Shown in pieces: positions 50,100 through 63,800 of a stretch of DNA of 64,000 bases. Below the pieces are notes generated by a model. That model did not search any database and had not been told where the DNA came from. It saw only the letters and a list, made by a program, of their open reading frames with translations. The position numbers and the translations under genes were made by a program. The stretch is from Trichoplax sp. H2 (taxonomy: Eukaryota > Placozoa > Uniplacotomia > Trichoplacea). The stretch is from assembly GCA_003344405.1 (NCBI GenBank), contig NOWV01000122.1, positions 62,001 through 126,000 on the forward strand, given 5' to 3'. The stretch's first letter is position 1, and each line of letters starts with the position of its first letter.

Positions 50100-53000
50100 T
50101 GTAAGAACATAAATTAAATCACACTATCAATTGCAGTATTTTAATTTCTCTCTACTGATCTGTGCCAACAATATTTTTGTATGCTCAAAGATTGATTACC
50201 AGTAATGTTTATCAAATGACATTGCCATTTTAAGACTAAATCTAGTCACTTTTGAATTCATTCTATCATATATCATTTCAGAACGTTATTATTTGAAATA
50301 AAGCTGATTATGGAAATTAGCTATCAAATCCAAAGAATTGACTATGTAGAAACAAAAAAATAATTTTTCATACTACTTATACACGTCTATTTTTCTCGTG
50401 GAAGAGGCATAATAAAAGTATCTAGACCTTACGACTATTTTAAAAATTTTCAGGGATTTATCATCCGGGTATCTTGTTCATATAGGTTGTGGTAATTTAA
50501 TTGAGCTACCCAGGCTTCAAAAACTGTAAGTCAATCATGGTGAAATGTTACCATTTAGCGGTTACATTTTGCTTTACAGCGAAATGCACTTAACAAAACA
50601 ATCAAATACATGCTTTGAAAATTGAATCTCTAATATTTGCGTTTGTGTAGAGACTTTTAGAACTAGTACTAAAACTTTAATCTTAGTGAGTACCGTACAA
50701 TTAACATACCATTAATTAGGCCTGCTGTTAGCAATATATTCAAAAATTTGCCTGTTGAGTAACGCAAACATTATTTATTAAAGATTTGGAAATAGTATAT
50801 GTTACAATCTGGTAATTAGAATCTCATTCATTTGAATTAAAATGACTATATTGTTAAAACAATTTTGTAGCTTGCTGAAAAATTGCATAATTTGTACAAT
50901 TTGCGATCAAGCATTCTCAGCGCTACACAGCCTTACTCATCTGTAAATATATCGTTTTGATCCATTTAGAATTTGTTACTATTTGAGATACATTTATCAT
51001 GTGATAGTAAAGGCTTCACTATAAATAATGAGACAATACTTTAAAATATAAACATTTATGCAATTACAACTACAGTATATTAAAATACATTATTCTAATC
51101 TAGAATCTGTTGTAAGGGTTCTTCACATTTACCTTTTCTAATTATTGATATGCCTTATATCGGTAAAATTATGGTTATTAAGGCTATTTAAATCTACCCT
51201 TCCTTGCTATTTATTTTCTTACACCGGTATTGTTAAGTTTAGAATCACATGGAACTTATAATTACAAAACATAGACCGGAGAATAAAAATTTATAAATTT
51301 TTAAGATGCGGTAGTCGAATAGTTGAAAAACTAGGAAAACGAATTCAAACTATAATCTATAATCTGTTGTTGCTCTTTACTGCTACTTATTAAGCACTTG
51401 CAAAATTGCAGAGACCTTTCATCAATAAAATTGAACATTTTACCAATGCGACGTTTTATGGATTATCCTCCTTGCAAAATTTGTAAGAATCAAAGCCGTA
51501 GGATGAAACTCTGAAATGATCTGAAATATACTACAATTTTGGAATTTCGTTTTCTACACTTTATTTAATGGATAATTAACATTTCCAGATATTGACGCAA
51601 AGTTATACCAAGAAAATTACTGCTGATATTATATCACTAATATTTGCTATAATATTTGCTAATATGTATATCTGGAAACATAAAGAACAATGCATTACAG
51701 CATTTACCGATAGGCGTATTTATGAGCCTTCCTGCTTTGAAAAATTTGTAAATACAGCAATAAAATAAAATATTTGCTTAGTTCATTCCATCTTTTTATT
51801 TATTTACCTACCAGATAAATACATAATAATAAATTTTTACATAATCTTAATTCTATTGCAATTTATTAATTTAAACTAGAAATCTTGAAAATAACCGATT
51901 TCAAGCTATAGATAAAAAAAAATGCAACAGCCCTAGTAGATTGAAACCCATGCAAGCTTAATTTGTATTTATATTATATGTATCCCTATAACATTAAAAA
52001 GTAAATTAATTAATACTAATACTATTAAATTATCGAAATTATTCGTAAATTTTAATTATATCAGTCATTGTCTAGAACTAACGGTGTAAAAGCCTTTGCA
52101 GGAATTTCTGTCTTCGCGATCAGGTAACAGAACAGTAGTCTTGAAAATTATAGATGAATTATTCTATGACAGAGTACTCTGAGGTCATTATAATAAAAGA
52201 AAGACAGGGAGATACATCATATGTTGTTAAAGGCATTGTCGCTAATTATTTACTATCAAAAATTTATAATCAAGCGGTATTGTCAAACTAAACAGAATTT
52301 ATGCCTTTTAAGAAAATACCGTAACTAATCAGTATTGACGAAAAACTTCTAAAAATTGTGAAAAATAGCATACAAATATTTAAATGAGTGATTAAACCAT
52401 AGCTTGATTATTTTCAATTTCTTGATTAGTTTCAAAGATCATTGAGTTAAAATAGAATCGAAACATTGGATTGTAGAGCTCTTAGAAACTGTCAAAATAG
52501 TTTATAGGCCTTGTAAGTTATTATTAAAACTTAAGTGTGGATGGACTACTCATCACGTTAATATGCTCTCTATTCTTGTATAAAGAATAATTTTAAAACT
52601 TTATCGAATTAAGATACCGTACAGAACATTATGCTATGAACTTTGTGATGAAATCATGGTTACACTCGAGGATTTAATTCAAAGTCAATCTTCAATTTTA
52701 ACTATTGAAAGCATTACACAAATAGCCCAGGATGCTATAAAAGCTGTAATATCATTGCAATTATTCTTTATTGTCCATGGCGACATCTCGATGGATAATA
52801 TATTCATTGCTTTTTCTAGCAAGGTAAAATAGCAATTTTTAAACGTAGACTGTCACAAAAGTAATCTTCGTGACGTGTATATTATTTCTATGTTACCTTC
52901 TACAGTATATATGTTTCTATACCAGTAATGCTTACGGTCTCCTTAATTATAACTTTAGCAGTTAACAGTTGATGTGCTAGCAATCCTTAATTTAGGATAA

Positions 53001-56000
53001 GATAGACTAAAATAGTAATTGCCAGCTAGTTTAACTAGATTTTATCAATCACCTCGAAGGATTTTAAGGTTGAAGGTACAATTTCTAAGTTTAGATGAAA
53101 TACCTTAATAGCATAGCTAAATATATGTTAGCTGAACTTTTATTAAGAATTGGTCAATTTAATAGAATTAGATGGTATTTAATCCGTACATATCTGCCTA
53201 GAAATACCAACTGATTGCTATTCCAAACTACAGTAGTGAAGGTTGGAAAACACTCTCAAAACTTGTTGCAAGTTAGAGCTATTCCTAACTCGTAAAGTAG
53301 ACATTGTCTCGGAAACACTTTTATAAGGCATCATAGCAAAATTCACAAGTGCATTTATCTATTCGATCAAAAATGACCATTCTTATTAATATCTACAAAT
53401 TTAAAGTACTAAAGATATGGGCTATCTTTGAAGATATAACGTTCCTAACATAGCAAACATATGGATGACAAATTCTGATTAGGTATAGACTCTACAAGAG
53501 ACGTTAGCATCTTTTCTCTACTGCAGTTAAGATTCTTCTCTGCTCGGCTGATTATTAAGTCGACAAGATAAATAGAACGATTTCTATCGTTTGTATTATG
53601 ATTTTATATATCAAGCAAAGCTAATATTTGACCTATGACTCTGTCAGAGTACGGCAGTATTAACATAAACTGGCATTTGTAGGATTCTATTTTCTTTACT
53701 ATAAGGAAAGATTTAGAGACATAGTTACTCCTATAAATTCATGATTATTTCTAATCTTATCATAAGAAATGTTCATAATGGAGAATTTTTGAATCTGTAT
53801 TGGAATACTAAAATATAAAATTCTGAATTCTTAAAATTTTGATTGATGTAAACTAGTAGAAACTATCAGATACGTATAGCATACAACGTTACTAGCCACC
53901 AGTATTGTTTTTCTACCAAAGGCTTATGAAGAATGATAAATATATATTTAACCACTACCATAGAATTAAGTTAAGCTAAATCAAGAAGTTCTAAACTACT
54001 CACTTCAGATTTATGCAGTATTATCGCTCCTGTTGCGATAATATAAAGCTATTCTATATTTTTATAAGATTCTGGTAATATTTAATCCAAATATTACAGA
54101 GGACCACTTCAAAAGAAATCGCCAAATAGTCAGCTTTAGATGTAATTTAAATATGTACTTGCTACTTAATGATGATTGCAAAACTAGATCGATATAAATA
54201 ATTATACAATTATTTACCGAATTGTGCTATGCAAGGATAGTTTCTAGCTGATAGCTATGATCAAGTTGTACTTAAGAATTTAAATGTTAAGGGTGACGTA
54301 AGATCTTGATATTCTTTGATTGAACATTTATAACACATTGTCAACTCTTATAAATCAAGATCATTTTTGTTAATATATTAATAAATTGCTTATTGTAAAG
54401 ACTACTTAATGATATAGTAACGGAAATAAAATAATTAATGGTTAATAGGAAAAGAAAATTAAGGCGTTACTAGGCAATTTCTCATCCGCACAAGTCTTTC
54501 AAAATCATATCATAAAATTTCCTGAAATATCAATTTCTTATGGACGGAAATTATCACTTATGTGATGGCTTGATAGAATTTTGTCAACTCAGGATCGATG
54601 ATCAAGACTGCCATTTATCGAGAGAGCAATTGTCTAATTAGTGGCTTGCAGCTCAAGAACGGGTAATGTACATGATAGTCATTTTTGCAATAATCATTAA
54701 CTTATTTTCTGTGGGTAAAAATCGCAGTTTGCCGGTTTTATTTTAGCGTATGTGTCTGCACTCAAATTAATTTAATATTATCCTCTTACCTTTAAATTTA
54801 GCTTCAAAATTTAAAATCCAACTGTCTAGACAGAAAACTAAATGGCATGAAATGTATTGATGACCATCTTGCACCTTATCCCAAATCAGTATCCACTATT
54901 TAATACTCGTAGTCCCTAGATGATGCTTGCGCTAAAGGATAACTTAAGGATATTGGCTCGTAAGTGAAGGATCAGTAATAACTATAGTAAAATTATATTA
55001 CTTTATTGAAATCATGAATAAATGCGTTAACAAGATCATTTGCCACTTATTCGAAAATAAATTGCAGCTGCTCCATGTTTTAGGATATCTCTCAAATATG
55101 ATGTGCCCTAAATGTATTAATTTGCCTTGTTTGAAAATTTTCATTAAATCATATCAATTTCAGCATTCTATAGGCTGAAGTAATGCAGTTTAAAGTACAA
55201 GTAATTCGACTTTACCCATAATTTATAGTACAGCTAGTCAGCTTGCCTTAATATATTAGCTTAATCTTATTTAATTCAACCGCTTAATCAAATTCGCCTT
55301 TCTAATTCATTGACAAGATTAATGCCGAGTAAGATTCTGCAAATTAATTTATGGAAGTACTCATGCTCATTTCAGAATCGATTTAATGACGAGGTCACTG
55401 GATTAATTCATTAGCGGAATTAGCGTGACTTTTGTGGTGGCATCCTATCTCAATTCTAAAAGTCACTTTCTGTTGTTAGTTTTCCAAGCTGTTATTCGTT
55501 AATTCTAACAATTTTAATAGATGATTATTTACCCAGACCAATAGACTTGCAATTGATTCCCGCAATTTACCAATAAATGAAGTTTGCTCGTCATTGTAGA
55601 AGTCATATCATGATTAATGCAAAGAAAAGGATAATATCAGTTTATTTCATCATTGCATCATTAAAAGCAGTATTTTTCATTGGATATGATCATGTAAAAT
55701 AAGTTTGATCATTAATTTGCTAAGATTTCAACATTATTTTGGGCATTGCCTAACAATGAGATCTTACCATAACACTTCTTCTATGATTATCATTTATTAC
55801 AGTCTGACTAAAAATAGTCATTTGAGTAGTTATATGCAGATTTTCAAAATGAAAATTACATCATTGGAAACAACATTATCCATCGTATACAATGATATAA
55901 ATAGGATTAATTATTCGATTTTAACTTAATAATTGTAATACACATGTTGTAATAAAGTCGACTATACTTTATTCCGCTCTGCTGCTACAGCTTACAATAA

Positions 56001-57837
56001 AGTTAGTCAACTGAATGCAGATAAAAGTCTGCTTTATTACATTTTATAAAAATTCTAGACTCGTGTAAGCAGGTCTAAAAAATAACAAAGTATTCAGCAT
56101 TTACTCCAACTCGTTACAGATTAAAGTTATACCTTTAGAATTAGCGTCTTGCACTTGCTAACATTTCAATATTATTTCGGGTACTGTTCAGCTTGGAGAC
56201 TTGTCCCTTACGTCCTAAATTTCGTTCGTTTAGTTGTAATTAAACGTCTTATTTCCACTATACAGTAATATAATAAAAGTAATGGGTAAATTTTAATAAC
56301 AGTCGTGCAGATGTTGACGATGACTTTCATATAATTAGAACCAGCATTTTTCACTGTATGTGATAACATAAATAAGTGTAATAATTTGCTAGGATATCAA
56401 CACTACTTCAGGCATTATTCGATTTTAGGTTTTCTAATGCACTTATGCCATAAATTTCATTCGTCCTATTCTAAATAAAGATCTTCACTTGTATAACTGT
56501 AATGTAGTTCTTCAAGATGACAGTTGTATCATTGGAAATAGCAGCAAGCTGCCATGTATATGTTATACACAGATCATGATATTGATAGGAGCAATTAATC
56601 GATTTTAATGGATGTGATGCAGATACTCAAAGATAACAGTGATCTCATTAGCGACAGCATATTTCCCGGTATACTGTACATCTGTTGCCATATATAAGAG
56701 TAACAATTTGCTAAAATTTCAACATTATTTCAAGTATTGTCCGACTTTGGGGCTTGTCCATAACTTCTTGGTACGGCCCAACGTTCAATATTGTCTACCC
56801 CTCTATTCCTTTTCTATCTATTTTAATCGTTTGTCACTATGAAGTTTTGTAACAATTTCATTAGCACTATTGTCATTATATCATTATCATGTAAAGAAGA
56901 TTGAATTAACGTCATGCATTTATTAAGAATCAATGCAATTATTATCATATTGACAAAAGAAGAATCCATGAAGAAGAATGGTAACTATGTTATTATTGAA
57001 ATCGGATCTAATTAGTTCATTGATGGAAATAATATCATGTTAATTGATTTTTATCGCTTAATTTACTTGTAATCTTATCCTACTATTTATGAGATATTGA
57101 AATAGCTACTTGGCTAATCTAATACAATTAGGACTCTTGTTCCAGTATGGTAACTTACTGGAATAGAAACGAAAATGGACGCCTTCCAGCAGGACACCAC
57201 CAGCGTTTACGGATAACATGATTGCATCAATGCTATTGTTATTCCAGTGGGTGATGGGTGATGTATTTTCTACCTGGTTTCTAACCATATTATTCACTTT
57301 AGGTTGGGTCTTTCTTTTTTATAGTTATTTGCAAACGCCATCATGACTGCATAGCCCTATATATCTACTATTCACTTGATGAGGACAGTGGTGTAGTTGG
57401 AAGATGAATTATTGCTAGTCTTACCGGTACATCTATACACTAGTTTACATCACTATTTTAGCCAGTTCAACTATAACAATTAACAATTACCACGATAACG
57501 GGTTAAATATCCTTGGCTGAAAAGGATACTTAACTACAAGTAATAATAATAAAAGTAATTTAGATTTATTTTAAATGATTACAAGATCAATTTAATTTTA
57601 TCTTTCATCCATTCTAATATTGGTTAACGATTTGACTCCAAGTAAAGTCAAGAATTGGACGCGTACTGGACTTCCTTTAGAGAAAAATCTCCATTGGAGT
57701 CCAGTCAGTCAACAAAGTGACTACCTGTTGGATAACGTTTTAACTAGCAAGGAGGAATAAATAACCATAGAAATTTGCTTGAAGACGTTGAAAAAAGATT
57801 TCGTAGACTTTAACAAGGTACCCACTAATACATTAAC
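50100..57837. other. 7.7-kb gene-free AT-rich region
   Basis: No exon chain, RNA gene or young repeat recognised. It appears to consist of old repeats. A recurring phrase like CCT.CTT(T/G)GAAAATTTGTAA appears near 51465, 51735 and 55125. ORFs at 55705-55929 and 56639-56842 fall in repeat-like text. Confidence 0.5.
55715..56800. repeat. Diverged repeat, at least four copies
   Basis: TTTGCTAAGATTTCAACATT..TT.(G/C)GGGCATTG.. recurs near 55717, 56155, 56386 and 56707 with variants of the same 60-bp text, followed by similar CATTCGTC/TATTCTA and ATTGGAAA(C/T)A phrases. Spacing is irregular (about 230-440 bp) and identity low. Confidence 0.5.
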
Positions 57838-60800
57838 ATGGTTATCGAGAAAGATATTATACGCCATATATTTCTAAAGCCAGATGGCTCTGGTTTAAAT
57901 GAAGAATTAACCGCAGAACAATTGCAACAACTTCATATATCATTACGCCATGAGAAATTAAGTATACCACAAGTTGAGGCATCCATCGAATATGTCTGTT
58001 CTGGAACTACATGCCATCCTGATGAATTGTTTGATGTACTCCATGAAATGGATCGTCGATTTTTTTTAGCTCGAGATTTGCGTTGGGAATTTTCTTTGAT
58101 GGATACGGAGAGAAGAGGGACTATTTCAGTCATGGAGGGGCGCTTTTTATGCCAAGGTACACATAAAGAATTATTTTCACCAAGACGATGGAACCGATTA
58201 ATCAACAGAAGGCCATTACCTAACGCTGCTGTCAGTTTCGAAGAAATCGAAGTCGAGTTATGCAATATACCAACGCCAGAAATGGTACTGATGGACAAAT
58301 TAGAGGAAGAGAGAGAATTACTAGGTAAAATCCAGGCGGGTAACTACGCCAATAACCTCTATCTTTCATCTTCTTTTATTCCTACTATCTATCTCGGGTT
58401 GTAACTTGTAAGCGACTCTTATTCAAAATCACTGTTCCAATTCATATTTCCATCTTCCGTGCTAATTGATTTTTTATATCCATCAACGTTTGCATGTTCA
58501 AGCGACTGTAATTAATATATATTGGTCCTCTTCCGTATTATAATATTTCTTCACATCCATCTTGGCTTGTAAGATACCGTTATTAAAAATTACAGTTGTT
58601 ACTCCTATTTTACATCTTCCGTTTTACTTTTATTCCAGAAATCCTCTAACGTTCCGTTTTTAAACGAACGATTATAACATTATACGGATCGTAAATTAAC
58701 ACTTACCTGTCCAAGAGACTGTTATTAAAATCTCCTTTGTCATTCTTATTTTGCATCCTCCGTGTTATTTTATTCTTCACATCCATTCATATTTACATGT
58801 TTAAGCGACTATCATTGAAAATCACCGTTGTCATTCCTATTCTCCATCCTCCGTGTTATTTTATTCTTCACGTCCATTTATATTTGCATGTTTAAGCGAC
58901 TATCATTGAAAATCACCGCTGTCATTCCTATTCTCCATCCTCTGTCCTATTTTATTCTTCACATCCATTCATGTTTGCATGTTTAAGCGACTATCATTGA
59001 AAATCACCGTTGCCATTCCTATTTTCCATCCTCTGTCCTATTTTATTCTTTACATCCATTCATGTTTGCATGTTTAAGCGACAATCATTGAAAATCACCG
59101 TTGTCATTCCTATTTCCCATCCTCCGTATTATTTTATTCTTCATATCCATTTATCCTTGCATATCCAACCTGTCCAAGCTACTGTTATATATTGACGTTC
59201 CGTGTATTTTATTCTTCACACCCTTCAGTACCTGAATGTCTAAGCGACTGTTTATTAAAAATCGCCGTTGTCATTCCTATTTTTTATGTTCCGTGTTATT
59301 TTATTCCTCACGTCCATCGACACTTGTTATGTCCAAACGGCTGTTTTGAAATACACAGTTGTAATTGATTTTTCAATCGTATTAATCGATTCAATAGCGT
59401 AGACACTTTGAAAAGAAGGATCAATTAGGCCTGGTTGGATAAATCTCTTTCCTTATGCACAGTAGTTTATGGATAAAATAGTTATACGCTATCTGCAAGC
59501 TGGACATCATTGATGAGGACGGCGCATTTTTTTCTTAACCAGCTTTCGCAGGAATAGGCTTGTTGTCATCGATATCCATTCGTATTTTCTTGATATCAGT
59601 CTCTGCCTACTTCAGTGGAAAGTGAAATGGAAGATATAAATCTGTTGACTTTCATACTGATTTATTGATAACTTAAATCATTCTTTTTATATACGGATCA
59701 AGAGAAAATATTTCCATTAAATGATCCAATATTGGGTCATTTAGAGATTTTCTCAATGCATTTATCGTCGTGATGAACATTTATAGAACGGTAGAATTAC
59801 TGTACGTCAATGGTTAACTTTAAATACTAATTCGTAAAAGACAATCGGCCAAAAATAATTAATTTGTCAAGCTGCTTCCTACTGATTCTGATTACTATGA
59901 TTCCTTTCTGTTCTCGTCCTTTAGAACGTGCTCGCCAGCAGGAGGCAAGAGCGAAATCGGCCATCAGAAAGCGTACCAAATCAGGTAGAGTAATTCATTG
60001 GATTCCATTTTTGTCATACGCAACAAGGGAAACCTACAGTAGATCTGATCAATTAGGAAAACTCAATTTCTACTGTAGTTATCTAATCCACAATAAGCCA
60101 ATAACGAACACATCAGAGTTCGGTTCCCTTAATTAATTTTATTACAAGAGTAAAAAATGTAATGATTGCTGACAATTTTGAGTGACATACCATATACTTT
60201 ATGACTCTAAATTCAGACTTTTACTGTCTTCATCCTTCTACATTACCCTCAATATCTGATTTAAATTTGAGTATATTGCCACGGTATAAATTGCTGTCTA
60301 TGTTGTGCTTTTGCTCTTCTTATCCTATCTATCCTTACCCACAAAATCTTACTTGTTGGCTCCAAATGAAAGTGGCTTGTCGCAGAGTAAATTACTCGAA
60401 TTGTTCCCATTTTACTATTCTATTCCATCCTAAAAATGTGAAAAAAACACAGTATATGCTTTCAATTTTGAGTGGCTGGCCATAGTGAAAATAACTCTAA
60501 ATGGCCAAGGTAACTCGTCCTTTCCTACGCAAGTAGCATCACATTATCCACCTTAATTTGAGAGGCTTGCCATAGAGAAAATAGCCCTGAATGTTCAACT
60601 CTTGCTCATCTCGTCCATTCCTATAAAAGTCAAAGCACAGTGTTGGCCTTCATTTTAAGCGGTTTGCAGATTTTGCAAGTCTTGTCCTACAAAAGTTATA
60701 ACACAGTAGTAGCCTTCATTTTGAGTCTCTCTCAAATTTTGCTCGCTCTTTCCTACAAAAGTAAAATCAGAGTATTTGCTTCAATATTGGGTGGCTTGCC

Positions 60801-63800
60801 ACAGTAAAAATGACTGTCAGCCATCAGTTCCCGCTCGCCCTTTCCTGCAGAAGTAAAATCAGAGTATTTGCTTCAATATTGAGTGGTTTGCCACAGTAAA
60901 ATGACTGTCCGCGTTCAGCTCTTGTTCGCCCTTTCCTATAAAAGTAAAATCATAGTATTTGCTTCAATATTGAGTGGTTTGCCATAGTAAGAATGTCCGT
61001 CAGCTTTCAGTTCGCCACAGTAAAAATGACTGTTAGCCTTCAGCTCTTGCTTGCTCTTTCCTAAGAAGTAAAATCACAGTATTTGCTTCAATAATGGGTG
61101 GTTTGCCACAGTAAGAATATCTGTCAGCTTTCAGCTCTTGCTTGCTCTTTCCTATAAAAGTAAAATCATAGTATTTGCTTCAATATTGAGTGGCTTGCCA
61201 AAGTAAAAATGACTGTCCGTGTTCAACTCTTGCTCGCCCTTTCCTACAAAAGTAAAATCAAAGTATTCGCTTCAATATTGAGTGGCTTGCTACAGTAAAA
61301 ATGGCTGTCTGTGTTTAGCTCTTGCTCGCTCTTTCCTATAAAAGTAAAATCACAGTATTTGCTTCAATATTGAGTGGCTTGCCAAAGTAAAAATGACTGT
61401 CCGTGTTCAACTCTTGCTCGCCCTTTTCCTGCAGTAAAAATGGCTGTCAATGTTCAACTCTTGCTTGTCCTCTTCTACAAAGTAAAAGGAAAGTTTCTGC
61501 TTTAATGTTGAGGAGTTTGCCATCATAAAAATGACTATCCATATTCAACTCCGGCTCAGCCTTTCCTACAAAGTAAAATTATAGTTTCAGCTTTCAATAA
61601 TTATTAATGAACGGTATGCCAATTGCAATAGTAACTGTCAATGTTCAACTTTTTGCTCGTCCTTTTCCACAGATACAAAATAGTTAGTCGTAGCTTTCAA
61701 GGTTAGCTGTTGCCATCCATGAGTCTATTTGGTCAGCTATCGTATTTTATCCCGGTATACCACTAAATGCCCTATCCTGTAAGATGATCTCTATCATCAT
61801 CGACTCCATTAAAAAGTCATTATTCACCTTGTAATTATTCCAGCTGATGGCAGTAGTAGAAATGTATGTCGAAGGTTGCGTCGTACTATTGGAAGTAAGC
61901 TTTCATTGTGGGACGTAGATTAATCCTTTCTATTTCATCTAGTCATTGTAGATCATGTTATAAATGATGGCTATAATGGCCATGTTAGCACCTTGACCAG
62001 TACTTTCTGACATGATAATAATATAGTAGCCTGGCTGGATCATTTCTAAACTTATGTTCATATCCAATGGAACGCCAAGTGCTCAACAACTTCAACAGAC
62101 ATGTATTATTAACTTCTCTTTCAATCCTACTATTTTCACCTTGTAGGTAGTTTTGGAGAGATAATGGAGGAAGATCGATATAAAGTCGATGCTGTCGATG
62201 CTTCTACTGTTTCTACTGCTGCTACTGCTGCTGCCGTTAGTATCCAATCCGGTAGTCAATTAAAGAAGCCAAAAATTCAAGTTACTCCATCGGAAATTAT
62301 TCGTAAAGCCGACGCTGAAGCACGCTCGGTTAAAATGCAATCCAATGATGAAGTCGATACCATTAGGCGTAAAGCCAAATTAGCTGCCAAAAGTGTTCTT
62401 TCCAAGTGTGATCAAGAGATTGATAAATTACAAGATCGTTATGATCGTAGAATCGCTATTATTGAAGGTAGAGCTGATGATAGGATTGCTAGGGTGATCA
62501 GAGTTGCACAACAAGAAGCCAACGAAGCTCGAGCTGCTGGTAAGATGAAAGAAGCTAAAAAAATTATGGAAACAGCTGAAATTGAAATTAACAATTTACG
62601 AGCTAAAGTGGATTTAGAAATTACTGAGTTAAAGCGTGAACATAACGACACCATTGCTGAAATGAAACGCCAAGCGGAACACGAAGCCAATCAAATTACC
62701 ACCGAAGCAGAATTGGATGCCATTAAAATCCTAACTACTGCTCAAAGTCAATATACCTCTATCGTTATGGGAAGTAAAGCGGAAGCAGTACTCTTGCAAA
62801 CCGATCCAGACAGCAAGCAAACTGCTTCTAGTAAGCCATCTTCTAAGGTGGAAAATAAGAAAGGAGCACAACCATCCGAACCAGCAGATACATTATTGTC
62901 CCGTGCTGAAGGGAAAGCAGCAGCTATTGAATTACAAAAAAATGGCGAGGCTGAGGTAGCCTTAATTCAAGCTGGTGGTGAAGAAAATATTATACGCAAG
63001 AGAGCCATAAGTCGATTACGTGAAGAAGAAATTAAAAAATCCAGTTGTTCTGAAAGTGTTAACCTGTTAAAGAAGGAAGCCGATGCTATTATGGCTAGAG
63101 CGAAAGCTTCCGCTGCTGAAGCTATAGTTAATTCTGAACGAGAATCGGAAAGATCCAAAGGCTATGGCGATGTTACTACAGCGGTAAAAATGACTGCTAA
63201 TGGCACAATTGAAGAGGCAAGAGTGTTAGCTGAAGGCAAAAGTAGAGCACAACAGTTAAAAACCGATGCCAATATTGCAGCCATTACCATTGAAGCCGAA
63301 GAAAAAGCGGCGACAGTTTTAATCAAAGCTGAAGAAGAAGCGCAAATTATTTATAAAAAGGCAAGAGGAGAAGCGGATTCTATTCGATTGAAAGCAGAAG
63401 GTAAAGCGGAATCGATCAAAATTATTGCTGAAGCTCAAGCGGAGATTGCTGAAAAGAATGGCGATCCAGCCAAAGCGGAACAAATTCGAGCTTCTGCTCG
63501 AGCGGAAGCAGCTCAAGTATTAGCACAAGGCAATGCTGAAGCCGCTAAATTGTTAGCTAAAGCTAACATTGAAGCCAAGAAAGTAGAAACCAAGGCTAAA
63601 CTAGAGCATGCTAAATTGCTTTCTGATGTTCAAATTAAATCCATGAAACTGAAAGAAAATGCCGAAATACGATCGAAAGAACTAATTCACGATAGCGAAG
63701 TTGCTACTTTAACCATGAAATTGGAAGCAGATGCTAAAGTAGCTGAAATTAAAAAGGATTTTGTCTACGCTAGTCGATGTAAGGCAGAAAGTAAAGCACA

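Noticed and set aside
49300-50117. Series of 60-79 residue frames
   Set aside because: Each is one unit of the 189-bp array; identical frames follow from the period being divisible by three.
62439-63516. Minus-strand open frames
   Set aside because: They are antisense shadows of the Ala/Glu/Lys-rich plus-strand exon, which is open throughout 62147-64000.
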